From positions 11,209,970 through 11,273,969 of the forward strand of contig OY755186.1 of assembly GCA_963576735.1 (NCBI GenBank): DNA of 64,000 nucleotides. Direction: 5' to 3'. Each line of letters opens with the position of its first letter. The stretch's first letter is position 1. Source of the stretch: Bedellia somnulentella (lineage: Eukaryota > Arthropoda > Insecta > Lepidoptera > Bedelliidae). The notes beneath the pieces were generated by a model that was not told the DNA's origin, ran no database searches, and worked only from the letters and a program-made list of their open reading frames with translations. The translations under genes and the position numbers were made by a program. Positions 10,710 through 20,915 of the stretch are shown in pieces.

Positions 10710-13265
10710 GGTTTGTATGTTCCTTATGGAAACAAAAACTACTCGACGGATTTTAACGAAACTTGGTACAATTATTCTTCATACACCTGCGCAGGTTTTT
10801 GTATACTTTCCAGCAGAGTAGGAAAGGGGAAATTTGGGAAATTTTGGGAAAACGGGAGAAGTTACTCCATTTTTTAAGCTTCCGTCGCGTGTGCAGCCTC
10901 AATGGTTAAACTTACATAGAAATCATGTGTGACGAAAATATTCTTCATAAAATTATCTAAAAAAAAATCCTCAACAGTTTATGTCTATCTTTTACGGTTG
11001 ACTCACAATAACACGTGTAATTCCTGATAGCTTAGCAGTTCGAAACATTTTTATTATATTTGTTTACTCTTACGTTTGTAAACCTCTCACTTATCTCTTA
11101 TTTAAAAAAGGTAACATTATTACCTATTCAATAAAAAAAGAATCATAGAAATCGGTAGACAAACACCGAAATTATACATAAAATAAACCACCGCGCCCGT
11201 GACCAAAACCAAATCTTTACTAATTTACATATAACATACTAGATGGCACCAGTAGTTGCATCCTACATCACGTAATGAAATTATTTATTTTTTAGATTGT
11301 TATAAATACTTCATAGCGTTTTATTTAAAAATTTGCTATTAAACGGAAATACTGAACCGTTCATCAAAGCGCATTTAAAATCACCAAACTACATTGTATA
11401 GGGATTGCTATAAATTTAATAAATTGAAAACATTGCGCTGTATTTCACAATTCTTGAGCAGTGACTGAAGAAAGAAACCTCAGATATTTAAAAAAACAAC
11501 GCTAATAAATAAAGAATAAATAAAGGAAAGAAAAATGAGGTTTTCATGAACAAAAAGATTTAAAAAAACAACGCTACCCGTGCGAAGCTGGGACGATCCA
11601 CTAGTACTTACTAAAGATATTCTCATTTTTGAACATAGAAGCTTTGTACAAAATGGTTTGTTTCATGATTCTTATGAACAATTAAAAAGGTTTTTTGGAA
11701 CTCACCCCCTAAGGGATTTAAATATACTATACAGATTTTATACATTTCTGTATCTAGAAATTTGAAACTTGATGCGATTGACTGATATAAGGCAAGACTA
11801 AGACAAGAAGACACTACAAAAAGGAATTTATGAAATTCAGCTATCAATCATTCATGATACTAACGGCTATAAACCCCAAAAAAAGTAGCCACAGCTTCAG
11901 ATAAAGTAATTCTTTATCCACTTTTGGAAGTTGAATGGGGAAAAGGAAAAATCACTTAAAAAGCGTCAATGTTCTTTATATCTATTACAACGCCCACGGG
12001 AATATAAATATAAAAAAAAAAACAGAAGTTAAGACAGTGTTTTGGTATTTTGGATGTAAACCGCATGCAAAAAATGTAGTCCACGCAGACGTAGTCGCGG
12101 GCAAAAAGCTAGTGTATAATTTATGGGCGGGGAATCGTTTATTACCAACTCCGAATATCACATTTTTGTAGTTAAAACAACCCATATTTATTTAAAAAGT
12201 TTAACTAAGGAATAGGTGGCAAATCATATAATCAAGCAAACAATTAATAACTTGGGTTGATCACATTGTTTAACCTAACTGTTCATAGGTTTGAAAAATG
12301 ATACACTTCGTTTTTCGTCTAAACTAAAAACTCCTCAGCCACATTTGAAAGATGATAGGAGAGAAGAAGGTAGAAATAAAGTAATGAAATATAGCCTCTT
12401 ACTCTTAGTCGGCTCCTACGACACCCGTGAGAAGCAAGGGGTAGTGACATTCTAAGCCGGCACTATACTGCATAGTTATAATATGGTTATATTATCTTAT
12501 GTGCTTATGTCATGATACTTTTATACTGATCAATGATTATAAATTAGATTAGATTATATATTATTAGTATATCAAAAATTAAAAAGTGTTTTATCTAAAA
12601 ATCCGGGATATATGACGATACAAAATATAGATAATTTGTTAAAAAATAAAGAAACAGAAGTTAAAGAATCAGTAAACAAAAAAACTTTACAAAACTTCGA
12701 AATGATGAACTTTTTGCCACTAACATCGGTAGAAGTTGAACGATCTTTTTCTTGCTTAAAATGGATATTTTCTAATAGGAGACAAAGCCTTACTCCCGTA
12801 AATATGGAACGAATCCAAGTTATTTACTACGAGTGTCACATACTAAACAAATGTCAATGTGAATAAAATATATGAATGTAAATATATAAAATATTAATGT
12901 ACCTACTTATCTATTTTATTATAATAATAAATAATAATAAAGACAAAAGAGATTAATTTATTATCAATTACCCCATCACTAAAATCAGTTGCCACCAAAA
13001 TGCTACAAAGATAACGGGGTCTACTGATCATGATACTAGTATAGTATTATATTATCTGTGCTTTAGAGTATATTTATGTACATATGCACAAAACAGGAAC
13101 TTACTCTAATAACACTTTAAGATATCGTGCGTCCCCCCGAGTGGCTGCATCATGTATTTCATTATTTACTACAGTAATTAAGTTGCGCACTTCCTTAAAA
13201 ATATTGTGAGATATAGACACAGGCGATCCGTCCTCATTTTCCGGCTCAGAACTATCACATTTCAT
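7275..13265 (-). CDS. Ankyrin-repeat protein, four coding exons
   Basis: The exons are 13265-13105, 8905-8735, 7988-7894 and 7588-7275. All junctions are GT/AG and the phases match (161, 171, 95 and 314 nt), giving 246 residues. Exon 1 starts MKCDSSEPENEDGSP and ends in NEIHDAATRGDARYLKVLL. Exon 2 holds GRNALHIAILADSPECAKIL and DAGVNINAED. Exon 3 holds IIELLFERGAYFENRKSTDD. Exon 4 holds GGRQALHLAAMSDNCHLIEV, LLEFGADPFMENHCNQTPLD and a C-terminus RSSSGRSNYSS. These are four ankyrin repeats (G-x-x-ALH-x-A and LL-x-x-GA patterns), a protein-interaction fold. No other domain, signal peptide or membrane segment is visible, so partner and pathway are unknown. An AATAAA occurs about 30 bases past the stop. 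Intron 1 (4.2 kb) is packed with transposons. The gene resembles many small metazoan ankyrin proteins; I assign no symbol. Confidence 0.85.
8032..8375 (-). mobile_element. SINE family B copy, split by a foldback insertion
   Basis: The minus-strand family B tail is in two parts. 8032-8072 holds TTCACGCCGTAAATCGCCGA and GGCAGAGGTAC, and 8331-8375 holds ACTTCTGGACATCCCGTGAC and TTGTCACCTAG. In intact copies these halves are contiguous. The element at 8076-8327 sits exactly between them. Confidence 0.7.
8076..8327. mobile_element. Foldback element with ~115-bp arms and TAA target duplication
   Basis: The element begins GGGCCGGCGCTGACTGCCGG and ends with its reverse complement. The arms pair almost perfectly over about 115 bp around a short GC-rich loop near 8200, except for a 10-base extra ACTTCATTTT in the left arm. 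TAA flanks it on both sides (8073-8075 and 8328-8330). It interrupts a SINE whose intact sequence is known from other copies, so the boundaries are firm. A 3-bp TAA/TTA duplication is typical of PIF/Harbinger elements; that class is inferred. Confidence 0.8.
8487..8674 (+). mobile_element. SINE family A, copy A2 (internally deleted)
   Basis: Head TGAGCTTAGAATAGAACTAC and tail GGCCGTGAGTATATGTAT, with the middle missing. It is flanked by the 12-bp direct repeat GTAGTGACGAGT at 8475-8486 and 8675-8686, direct evidence of retrotransposition. Confidence 0.8.
8966..9192 (+). mobile_element. SINE family A, copy A3
   Basis: Full-length but diverged copy: TAGAATTTCACTACCCCTTT, GCGGTTGGAGACCCATCACC, CCGTGAGTAAAT. 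It belongs to the subfamily with TCGTAAGAGGC in place of TACGTAAGAGGC, and abuts the Helitron-like start at 9197. Confidence 0.75.
9461..10084. repeat. Large inverted repeat, arms ~300 bp
   Basis: ACTGCTACGCCACGAAGACT at 9461-9480 is matched in reverse complement at 10065-10084. The pairing continues inward through TAATTGTTTGTCAATAG and CGAACGACTTTATCAGACTC to a centre near 9773, where CCCGGATTTCGCAAGGAATA breaks the symmetry. Confidence 0.85.
10070..10143 (+). repeat. tRNA-like sequence at the edge of the palindrome
   Basis: GTGGCGTAGCAGTATACCG resembles an A box and GGTTCGAGCCCC is a good B box, with a G-run and GTCAC at the 3' side. The acceptor arms pair poorly and no regular cloverleaf forms, so this is a tRNA-derived head or tRNA pseudogene, not a working tRNA gene. 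The left palindrome arm contains the mirror of its first ~16 bases. Confidence 0.55.
10674..10711 (+). repeat. (TCTG)n microsatellite
   Basis: About nine TCTG units inside the Helitron; the reverse copy at 22100-22135 has CAGA units. Confidence 0.9.
11504..11558 (+). mobile_element. Retroelement family C fragment (C3) inside a Helitron
   Basis: AATAAATAAAGGAAAGAAAA followed by TGAGGTTTTCATGAACAAAA: the two ends of family C with the tRNA core deleted. The flanks repeat TTTAAAAAAACAACGCT (11487-11503 and 11559-11575), which occurs once at the matching site of Helitron copy 3 (with a small indel), so this is a target duplication. Confidence 0.65.
11862..11942 (-). mobile_element. SINE family A 3' fragment (A4)
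   Basis: ACGGCTATAAACCCCAAAA, AGTAGCCACAGCTTC and CACTTTTGGAAGTTGAATGG are the 3' third of the family, reversed. Confidence 0.6.
12328..12466 (-). mobile_element. SINE family A fragment (A5)
   Basis: CTCCTCAGCCACATTTGAAA, TACGACACCCGTGAGAAGCA and GACATTCTAAGCCGGCAC: reversed copy lacking the 3' tail. Confidence 0.6.
12612..12866 (+). pseudogene. hAT transposase C-terminal (dimerisation) remnant
   Basis: An 84-codon frame contains FLPLTSVEVERSFSCLKWI and NRRQSLTPVNMERI. This is the conserved C-terminal dimerisation motif of hAT-superfamily transposases (consensus LP-T-VEVERSFS-LK followed by RR-L). A full hAT transposase is 500-700 residues, so most of the protein, including the DDE residues, is missing. 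It lies in intron 1 of the ankyrin gene on the opposite strand. No terminal repeats were recognised around it. Confidence 0.8.
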
Positions 13266-13560
13266 TGCTCACAGTATATAGTTCTATCGTGTATATTATA
13301 TATCAAACTTATAAGTACTTTTAGCTTAAATACTATTCATTAAATATTTTTAAACGCAAAAAAAACTTAAAAATCCTATTTTATTGATCAAATCATAAAT
13401 GTCAAAGCGGAAGAACAATAGTGAGAACAATAGTACAGATCCACAATCTTTTCTTGGCCGGCGGCGACTACGGTACTACTGTCGCCATTTTGAAATTTCG
13501 GCCTGTCATTGTCAGTTAGTTCTCAACTAAATAAAAATTATAGGGTGACCTACGTATATA
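13266..13560. promoter_or_regulatory. Presumed promoter region of the ankyrin gene
   Basis: Upstream flank of the start codon at 13265, with a short GC-richer island (GGCCGGCGGCGACTACGG near 13456). No TATA box was recognised; assigned by position. Confidence 0.3.
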
Positions 13561-13914
13561 ATAAATTATCAGTTTCATTAATATTTTTGTAGTGGAAACT
13601 TTTTTTTAAAGACATTTATTTTTATGATGTATCTTTGCTTATTAATAAACGCTTTTATTTCCAGTACTCAATATAAAAAAATATGAAAATTATTATTTAT
13701 TTTGTTAAATTTTATCTAAGTAAGCTAACACCGTCCGAAAAGTTGTGCGCGCATGACTATAGCAGTGCGAGTTACGGGAAGTGGGGAAATGCTCCCGAAT
13801 AAGAATTCACTGCGTATTCACTGATGTGTGGGTTCTAATCCAAATGCGGGGATGTACCAATGTGTCATTTCTTAAGTCATAACTGTCTGACATATATATA
13901 TAAAAATACAAGGC

Positions 13915-14282
13915 AAATGCGTGATAGCTTAATGGGTACAACACCGGTTAACGTGCAAGCGACTAGTGTTCAAATCCCGGATCGCGCCTACACCAATTTA
14001 TCTTTTCTAAAGACATATGTGTGGTTAATTAATCACGGTTGTTAACGGTGAGGGAAAACATCGTGAGGAAACCCACATGGCTGAGTTGTACTTAGTCGTG
14101 TGACAGTGTATTCGTACGAAATGGCGATAGGCCCGCCCCCTATCAAGTGAGTACAATGTCCATGCAAAACGTGGGTACTCTGAACACCAGGTGACAAAGT
14201 CACGTGATGTTCAGAAGTATTAGTACCTCTGCCAAACCCCTTCGGGGGTATTCGGCGTGAAAGTTTATGTTATGTTATATGT
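13915..14282 (+). mobile_element. tRNA-headed SINE family B, full-length copy
   Basis: The tRNA-like head has GTGATAGCTTAATGGGTA (A box) and GTGTTCAAATCCCGG (B box). The body follows (GGTGAGGGAAAACATCGTGA), then a tail with GATGTTCAGAAGTATTAGTA and CGGCGTGAAAGTTTATGTTA. TACAAGGC flanks both sides (13907-13914 and 14283-14290). Confidence 0.85.
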
Positions 14283-14290
14283 TACAAGGC

Positions 14291-14736
14291 TGTTAACAGG
14301 AATAAAAAAGAACCATAAATTCACTGACCCAGCAAAATGAATGACCCAAACGATATCTGATGTTTAGAATTATTTTTTCTGTGTCACCTTTTCAGGGGAT
14401 CTATGTGTGAATATGAAATGTAAAAGACAGTACACGACAAGGTAAGCCTCTGATTTACAGGATTAAAAAATGATTTTATGTAGTTACCCACTTATTAACT
14501 CTGAGTGTCACAAATAACAAATCCTTGAGTATAAAATAATGAAACAGTTTGCAGAGAAGTACAATTGGCAGTGTTATCGCTAAAAGCGATCTCTTCAAGA
14601 CAACATTTGGGAGGTAAGATCAGCAAATTTAGGATACACAGTCATTCGGGTAGACATACCAGACAAGGGCAAAAATAAATAAATATAATTAGCTTACATT
14701 AAAACGAACTTGTTTACTTACAATAATAGTTATTAC
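14291..14736. other. AT-rich spacer
   Basis: No frame, RNA gene or named repeat recognised. Confidence 0.5.
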
Positions 14737-14988
14737 ATACATGCATAAATACATATACTCACGGCTGTAAATCTCTAGAAGGGGTAGCCAGAGCTAAGGA
14801 ATTAGAAACTCCCAGGCATTTTTGGAAAGCTGAGTGGGGTAAAGATGGTAAAATAAAGTTTATTGGTGATGGGTCTCCAACCGCATCGCCCAAAAATCTC
14901 TTAAAAGCCCCAATACCGTTAGTCGCCTCTTACGTACACCCACCGGCAGAAATGGGGTAGTGCTATTCTAAGCCGACACTACACAGCA
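14737..14988 (-). mobile_element. SINE family A, copy A6
   Basis: Full-length reversed copy, from the ACATATACTCACGG tail to CTATTCTAAGCCGACACT at the head. Confidence 0.8.
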
Positions 14989-14989
14989 A

Positions 14990-15718
14990 CTAGTTATTAA
15001 TCAAATGAATATGATATAAATTGTTTTATTAAGACATTTCAATACATAAATAAATTAGCCTGTATGATGTAAAATTATTTCCCTTATAATGGTAAATTTT
15101 TATTTACTGGCAATACTAATATCGATGACAGCGACGCCCTTACCGGCCAAGAAATGTATGTGGATCTGTAATGTCCATGAAGCTACTAACTAAACAGGAG
15201 AGCGTATTCACAAAAATATGGTAAACAAAAATGCAATTTATTACCATGCAATAAAGTTAATAATCTTTTAAAGACTGTCAAGCAGAGAAATGTCCTAGAA
15301 CGAGAGCCTTGTGAGAGAGAAGTGTGTCCCGCTCGCACGGTTGCCAGTCGAGATTAAGTTCAAAGAAAAACAAATCAAACTTATTTATAGGGAGTATTTT
15401 ATAAAAAGCAGTTTATAAACTTCTTCTTCTTCTTCGTTCCTTTTTTGTATTTTATTTTAATTATTATTGTCGCCTTTCGATTTGGAGATAAATAATTGGT
15501 TAAGTTTGGCAAAAGGGATATTAATATTTGTCACGGGTATCCCCATCGAAACAAGATAAATGTGGTGTCCACAATTTATCATCTGTTTGAGTGTTTTGGA
15601 GCTTTTATCATTTAATAGTGATAAATATGGGTTCATGTTATGGAACAATAAATAAAATAACCTGTATCATCTCGAACTTTACCACATGAATGCATTAAAC
15701 GATTTGAATTTGAATATA
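14990..15718. other. AT-rich spacer
   Basis: Holds a 63-codon minus-strand frame (15648-15457) that I do not recognise and do not call a gene. Nothing else seen. Confidence 0.4.
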
Positions 15719-15949
15719 GCTGTGTGGTGTCAGCTTAGTATAGCACTACCCCATTTCTTCCGGTGGGTGACGTAAGCGGCGACTAACGGTATTGGGGCTT
15801 TTAAGGGATTTTTGGGCAATGCGGTTGAGACCCATCACCAACAACCTTTATATCACCATCTTTTCTCCACGCAACTTCCAAAAGTGGCTGAGGAATTTCT
15901 AATTCATTAGCTCTGGCTATCCCTTCTAGGGATTTATAGCCGTGAGTAT
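15719..15949 (+). mobile_element. SINE family A, copy A7
   Basis: GTGTGGTGTCAGCTTAGTAT to TAGCCGTGAGTATA; near full length. Confidence 0.8.
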
Positions 15950-16253
15950 AAATCCCTTTGAGCTACCGTGTCAAAGGCTGCGAGTGCATCCAGGGCCGTC
16001 TTAAACTAGACCGGGGCCCTTGGGCACACAAGAATTTGAGGCCCTTATAGAAAGCAAAAAAAGCGAATTAAAATATCATTTTTTTACTAATAAGTATGTG
16101 TATGACCGTTTACTCGTATTATACGTAATCAAATGATGGAATGATACTAGTTTTTTTGTGACGATTACGACAACGGTTATTTTCGGGATTTCTATTGAGC
16201 AATTTCTTGTATTATGTCCCTAAAGACAGTTTTTTTAAGGATGTCACTTTTTA

Positions 16254-16721
16254 AGCGCCCAGTACACAATGGCCAGTGATGGGCCACGCTCCGCAATGCA
16301 CCATTGTAGGCCACGATCACTTGGTGTTCACACAATGGCCCATTGCTCATTACTGCCTAGCAATCAACTTGTGATGGACGTCGAAGTAATTATGGCTGCA
16401 GCTATTTATTTATTATTATGTATGTAATTTACTTTATTTATGGCGCTATTTATGTTATTTTTACGTCATATAGTGATTATAAATACATTTTGCAATAAAA
16501 TATCCCAAAAAAGTATAAGTATCTATGAGCGGCCGGTGACGAACTAAACAATGGCCCACTGTGGAAACACCACCGGCCACGCTACGCCACGATTCCTTTG
16601 AAGTGTGCCCGAAAAACCGACAACTTCACCATTGCGCGCCACGATCGGCAATTTTCCGCCATCATGCACCATTGCTCCCTGTACACAGTGGGCCATCGTG
16701 GGCCATTGTGTACTGGCCGCT
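16254..16721. mobile_element. 468-bp DNA element with 21-bp inverted ends and TTA target duplication
   Basis: The ends are AGCGCCCAGTACACAATGGC and, reversed, AGCGGCCAGTACACAATGGC, with TTA on both sides (16251-16253 and 16722-16724). Both subterminal regions carry many copies of a CAATGGCCCA / CACCATTG motif. The interior is AT-rich and non-coding. The 3-bp TTA duplication fits PIF/Harbinger-type transposition; the class is inferred. Confidence 0.75.
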
Positions 16722-16724
16722 TTA

Positions 16725-17605
16725 GAAAGAAAGAAAAATAATTTATTTGGCAATAATTTAGAGGAACTCTTATTAAAACACCAACAGAAGGTCACCCTAC
16801 TTAAAACGAGACACAGTTCGCTAGTAAGCCATCCTTTTTCAGGACACTTTAGGTCGCCAGCGCGCGTTCCTGTTTAAATAATACTTCCATGGTAATGTCT
16901 TAGAGTAATGTCATAAATCAGATATTTTCTATTTGGCTGTCAGATTAGTGTAGAGCTGGATTTTTGGTCAAGAGTCTCGAATAGCTCAATGTTAATTTAT
17001 GTACAGTACCTACTGTTACAATTTTCCACAACTGCAACGTATTTTATTTATGTAGGTATACTTTTCAATCAATTTAAAATGTTTTATTGAAGCATTGCAA
17101 ATTGTAGCGATACGCTATCGGAATGCAATGACGCGCGCTATAGAAACGCTGACAATGCAAGTATCACATTCCACAGCAACACGTAACCATGCAATATACG
17201 TCACACTCGTCATCAAGAATCGCCATACAATTTCTACATCGCGGTAATGACGTTTCTAAAATACTTAGCATATATAGAAGTTCCTATTAATACAGTTGGA
17301 CCGCGGTCCCCAGGCACACCACCCCACCGCCTGGCGGAAGATCTTCCATTTTCCTCCACCCAAATTATTTATTCTTACTTACGGCAATATTTACTGAAGG
17401 GGCAAATATAGGTAATAAGAGTATGGTTGAAACCGTATTAGAATTAATCGATTTATTAATTGCCAAAAGTGGCTGAAGTAACATTGTTTTTGAAGATCCG
17501 ATAATTTTAGGAATATGTTCCTACTAAGGAATACTACTCAATTGATTTATAAAAATAAAAAATAAATTAAATAGTAAATTTATTTTATTCAAGTAAGTTG
17601 TAATT
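16725..17605. other. Spacer
   Basis: No convincing gene. It holds a short CACCCCACCGCCTGG-type GC-richer patch near 17310 and a stray AAAAGTGGCTGAAG resembling SINE A at 17465. Confidence 0.4.
17580..17600 (-). terminator. Polyadenylation signal
   Basis: GAATAAAATAAATTT on the minus strand, about 15 to 30 bases after the TAA at 17610-17612. Confidence 0.4.
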
Positions 17606-17609
17606 AAAA

Positions 17610-17984
17610 CTACTGGTTATTGAAAGAACTACTTGAACTAATGCGTATAGGTTGCCTGATTGGCAATTTAAGTAACTTAACGTGTAACTCCTTTTGTGAC
17701 TCAAGCAGTTCTTGAATATGGACAGAAGGAAGTATTTCAGTCGATGAAAACACATCATGAATAGAAAAGATGATATCTCGCAATAGTCTTGAGATAAACA
17801 TTTTGGCGTAGCTTATAATGTTTACCACTAACTCATATCTTGGGTAGGCAATTGAGATCTGCCAAAACCCCTCAGTCACGTTAGTCGGAAAATCATGAGA
17901 TGTATGTTCTGTTGGAATTTCACTATGACTTCCTCTTAAGAAATAATTAAACGATTCACTCATAACTAGTTTCAAAGGTTTCAA
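17610..17984 (-). CDS. Unidentified 124-residue ORF with polyadenylation signal
   Basis: An intact frame begins MKPLKLVMSESFNYFLRGS and ends SSSSFNNQ. It contains TNVTEGFWQISIAYPRYELV, a run of hydrophobic and aromatic residues, and an acidic or amphipathic stretch (EILPSVHIQELLESQKELHV). There is no signal peptide, and I recognise no domain. AATAAA follows the stop at a normal distance. An upstream ATG (near 18052) opens MRRYNAPNSHVKKE before a GTTAAG that might be a donor, so this may be a terminal exon of a longer gene. It could also be a chance frame; codon use looks protein-like to me but I cannot score it. Confidence 0.35.
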   Translation of the reverse strand: MKPLKLVMSESFNYFLRGSHSEIPTEHTSHDFPTNVTEGFWQISIAYPRYELVVNIISYAKMFISRLLRDIIFSIHDVFSSTEILPSVHIQELLESQKELHVKLLKLPIRQPIRISSSSSFNNQ

Positions 17985-18059
17985 TGCTTTACATCATAAA
18001 ATTTACTTAACCTCCTTCTTGACATGCGAGTTTGGAGCGTTATATCGCCTCATATTAAG

Positions 18060-18970
18060 TAAGATGAGCAGTGAAAATAAAATCTCCAATATTCTTCAAC
18101 TTCTTCAACGAAAATCCAATATGTAGCAATTAGTCATTTAATAATAAGATTGCTTGCACAGCTACAGCAAACGCAAAAATTGCACAACCATATTTTTGTC
18201 TAGTTTTGTTTGTTTATTGACGTTTCATTTATTTTATCATTTTTAAATAATTAATTGATTTTGGTACGTAGGTAATAGTTTTTGGTACGTACGTGGTACG
18301 TAGGTTGATAGTGGTAGTGGTGTAGGTAATCTATTTATCTAGGCCAGAGGCCAATAGTGGAATACCAAAAAATATAATAAATTCGATGGAAGTTTGATTG
18401 AAAGTTAAGATTCCTAACTGATTCCCCTGTTGTTACGATTGTTGGTTGCTGCCTTTGTAAAACTATAAGTAATTAATCTTATACGCGGGTAGGCCACTTC
18501 CTTGTCATCGAACGCCTCTGGACGGGTCGACCGATTTCTACCACATTTGGCACAGTGATCAAGTGGACATTGCTTAGTTTTGTAAGGGGTCGCAGGTCGT
18601 GATCGAACTTATCATTGATTAAAATCACCGAAAAAATACTTTACCATTGAAGTTAATGATTTCTTACTTAGAGCGCGTTTTAAAGTTTAAGACCGACTGA
18701 GCAGATAGTAAGAAGACTGAGGTTTACCTAATTCGCTAAGCTCAATTAACTTCAATCGCAATTTGCATTGATGTCATAGTTGGGAAGTAGGTACCTACGT
18801 CATATTAGACTTACACCTTTGTTGCTTTTATATGTTTTATATCTGATCTAGATAAGTTTTACGAGGCCGTTCTCTACTACCCATCCACATAGTTGCGGCC
18901 GAATTTGCAACGGCACCTAAGGATTTTCATATTCTTTATATTCGCTGGGTGCGCGATGACAGCGCCAACT
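18060..18970. other. Spacer
   Basis: AT-rich with a GGTACGTA-rich patch (18260-18310) that reads as a local simple repeat. No gene recognised. Confidence 0.4.
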
Positions 18971-18979
18971 AACGTTCAC

Positions 18980-19425
18980 AATGAGAGGTTTTCCTGTTTT
19001 TCTTTTTTTCTTCTTCCCTGTTCTCAGGATAGATGGCGCCAGACTTGCTATGTTACTGGTAGGAACGGAACGTCACACCGTTTTTCACACTTGGATGTAA
19101 TGATATCGTAAAACGGAACGTACTTAAAAACGTTCTGATTTGAATGTCTAAATAAATATCAGATTAAGCCAAGATAGCTTAAAAGTAAATAAACAAAGAC
19201 TGTATTTATATTTAACATTCTTTTTGTTGTTTTTACTCGCCAAAAAGTTACTCTATGGTGATGTGACACATGATTTTAAAGTTGACATTGGCGAAATTAT
19301 TGTGGCAACACGATTGAGGCCACGAAGAAAAAAATTAAGTAAGTAACGTAGTTACATCAACGCCATCTACAGAGCTCTAGGAAACTATGTTGTTGTTTTA
19401 TTTCCCAAAAAGAAAACCTCTCATT
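18980..19425. mobile_element. Family D element, short (deletion) form
   Basis: Same AATGAGAGGTTTTC inverted ends as 3298-5304. Its left half matches the reverse complement of about 5140-5304 (GATAGATGGCGCCAGACTTG) and its right half matches the reverse of about 3298-3500 (TTACATCAACGCCATCTACA). The 1.5-kb middle is absent. Confidence 0.75.
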
Positions 19426-19624
19426 CTGGCGGACATTGAAATGTCCACGGCCTTATGACTCCTCTAGTTTGTTCTTGACCTTAGGGTAGATGGGGTAGAT
19501 TGATACTGACAGTATTATTTGTTTGTATCCTTGTTTCATTTTAGAACAGGGTAAGATATAAACTATGCAGCCTATAGTGTTGAGTGAGTCATAAATACTA
19601 GATGTTTAAATATAAATCAGTTTT

Positions 19625-19738
19625 TTGGTGATGGGTCTCCAACCGCATCGCCCAAAAATCCCTTAAAAGCCCCAATACCGTTAGTCGCCTCTTACGTACA
19701 CCTACCGGAAGAAATGGGGTAGTGCTATTCTAAGCCGT
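19625..19738 (-). mobile_element. SINE family A 5' half (A8)
   Basis: GGTGATGGGTCTCCAACCGC to GCTATTCTAAGCCG, reversed; the 3' half is missing. Confidence 0.7.
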
Positions 19739-19739
19739 G

Positions 19740-20225
19740 TTTCATTATATCTACTCCAACAAGAAAACACGCTGAGTGGTTTCTGTGGCGAACTAGAAAT
19801 AGTGAGACACAGAAGACTTTAAATAACAGCTGGTGGAGGATTTAATATACAAATGTGTACAGAGACAATTTTTTTTACAAGAAAATATTTTTGGTATTTC
19901 CGAGAACTGTTTATAAATGTGAACAAAATTCGAAACTTCAAATTTAAAATGTACTAAAGATCTCCAAACATCTTGTAAGCATCCCGTTCTCGTCTACTTT
20001 AGTTTGAGGGTTCAGGTTCAATTGTTCTCTTTTTTCGTTTTTCTTAGCTTTTGCGCAGCTATTTAACTTCAATATATTGAAGAAGCTATAATGCCGAGGA
20101 AGTGTTGTGTAAGTGTTGTGTATTTATATTTGTTTTTCCGAACTAAGTCAAATAAAATAAATATTGTACAAAACAATTAGGTTTGTTTTCATTTGTTATT
20201 TGTATCTATTATTTAGGTAGGTAGC
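19740..20225. other. Spacer
   Basis: No gene. A B-box-like GGTTCAATTG at 20013 stands alone without an A box. Confidence 0.4.
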
Positions 20226-20457
20226 GGTGTAGTGTCAGCTTAGAATAGCACTACCCCATTTCCTCCCGTAGGTGCTTTTAAGAGGCGGCTAAGGGTATTA
20301 CGACTATTTAAGTGGTTTTCGGGCGAAGTTATTAGGGTCCCGTCACAAGCTTTCTTTTTACAATCGTTTCTCTTTAATTTTCAAAAGTGGCTGAAGAATT
20401 TCTTATTCTGAAGCTCTAGCTACCACTTTTTGTGATTTATGGCCGTGAGTATATGAA
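20226..20457 (+). mobile_element. SINE family A, copy A9
   Basis: AGTGTCAGCTTAGAATAGCA to GGCCGTGAGTATATGAAT; diverged in the middle. Confidence 0.75.
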
Positions 20458-20915
20458 TTCATGTAAATGAATTTTTGGGTGTTTTCCCCCAAGGGCCTAT
20501 GTGGTCCCTCTAGTTCGCAGCTGGCATAACTTACCACTATAACGCATTGGAGAGCCATTTAGTCATTCTTTCGTTAAAATAAAAACAAAACATGCCAAAA
20601 GCAAAGGTGTACACGTCAAAGACTAAAGTCTTGTCGATAGCTAGGGCAGTGGTTAGTCTGATTACGTAGTAATCTCTTTATAGTTTGTGGAAATGTCAAA
20701 AGGGCGGCTGTAAATAAAACAAATAATTTCAAGAAAGTATCGTAATTTATATATATTCTATTCGATCATGTAAATCTATAGCGTCGATAATAACGTTGAT
20801 GTTTTGTATTACCCATCTAGAGTGACAATAAATAAATTACAGATAGTATACACGGACTTTCTCATCGCTGACTTCACGAGAAGTAAGTATAGAAATAAAC
20901 AAATGTAATCGAATA

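Larger units (their letters stand above)
10553..11604 (+). mobile_element. Non-autonomous Helitron (family H1), copy 1
   Basis: It begins TCTATACTTATAATAAATCT and ends CGATCCACTAG followed by T, the TC...CTAG pattern of Helitrons. It contains a TCTG microsatellite (10676-10711), ACTACTCGACGGATTTTAAC and a long non-coding body. The homologues are 21181-22257 (reverse) and 34445-35238. There is no Rep/helicase ORF, so it depends on a partner in trans. A fragment of retroelement C is inserted near the 3' end. Confidence 0.8.
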
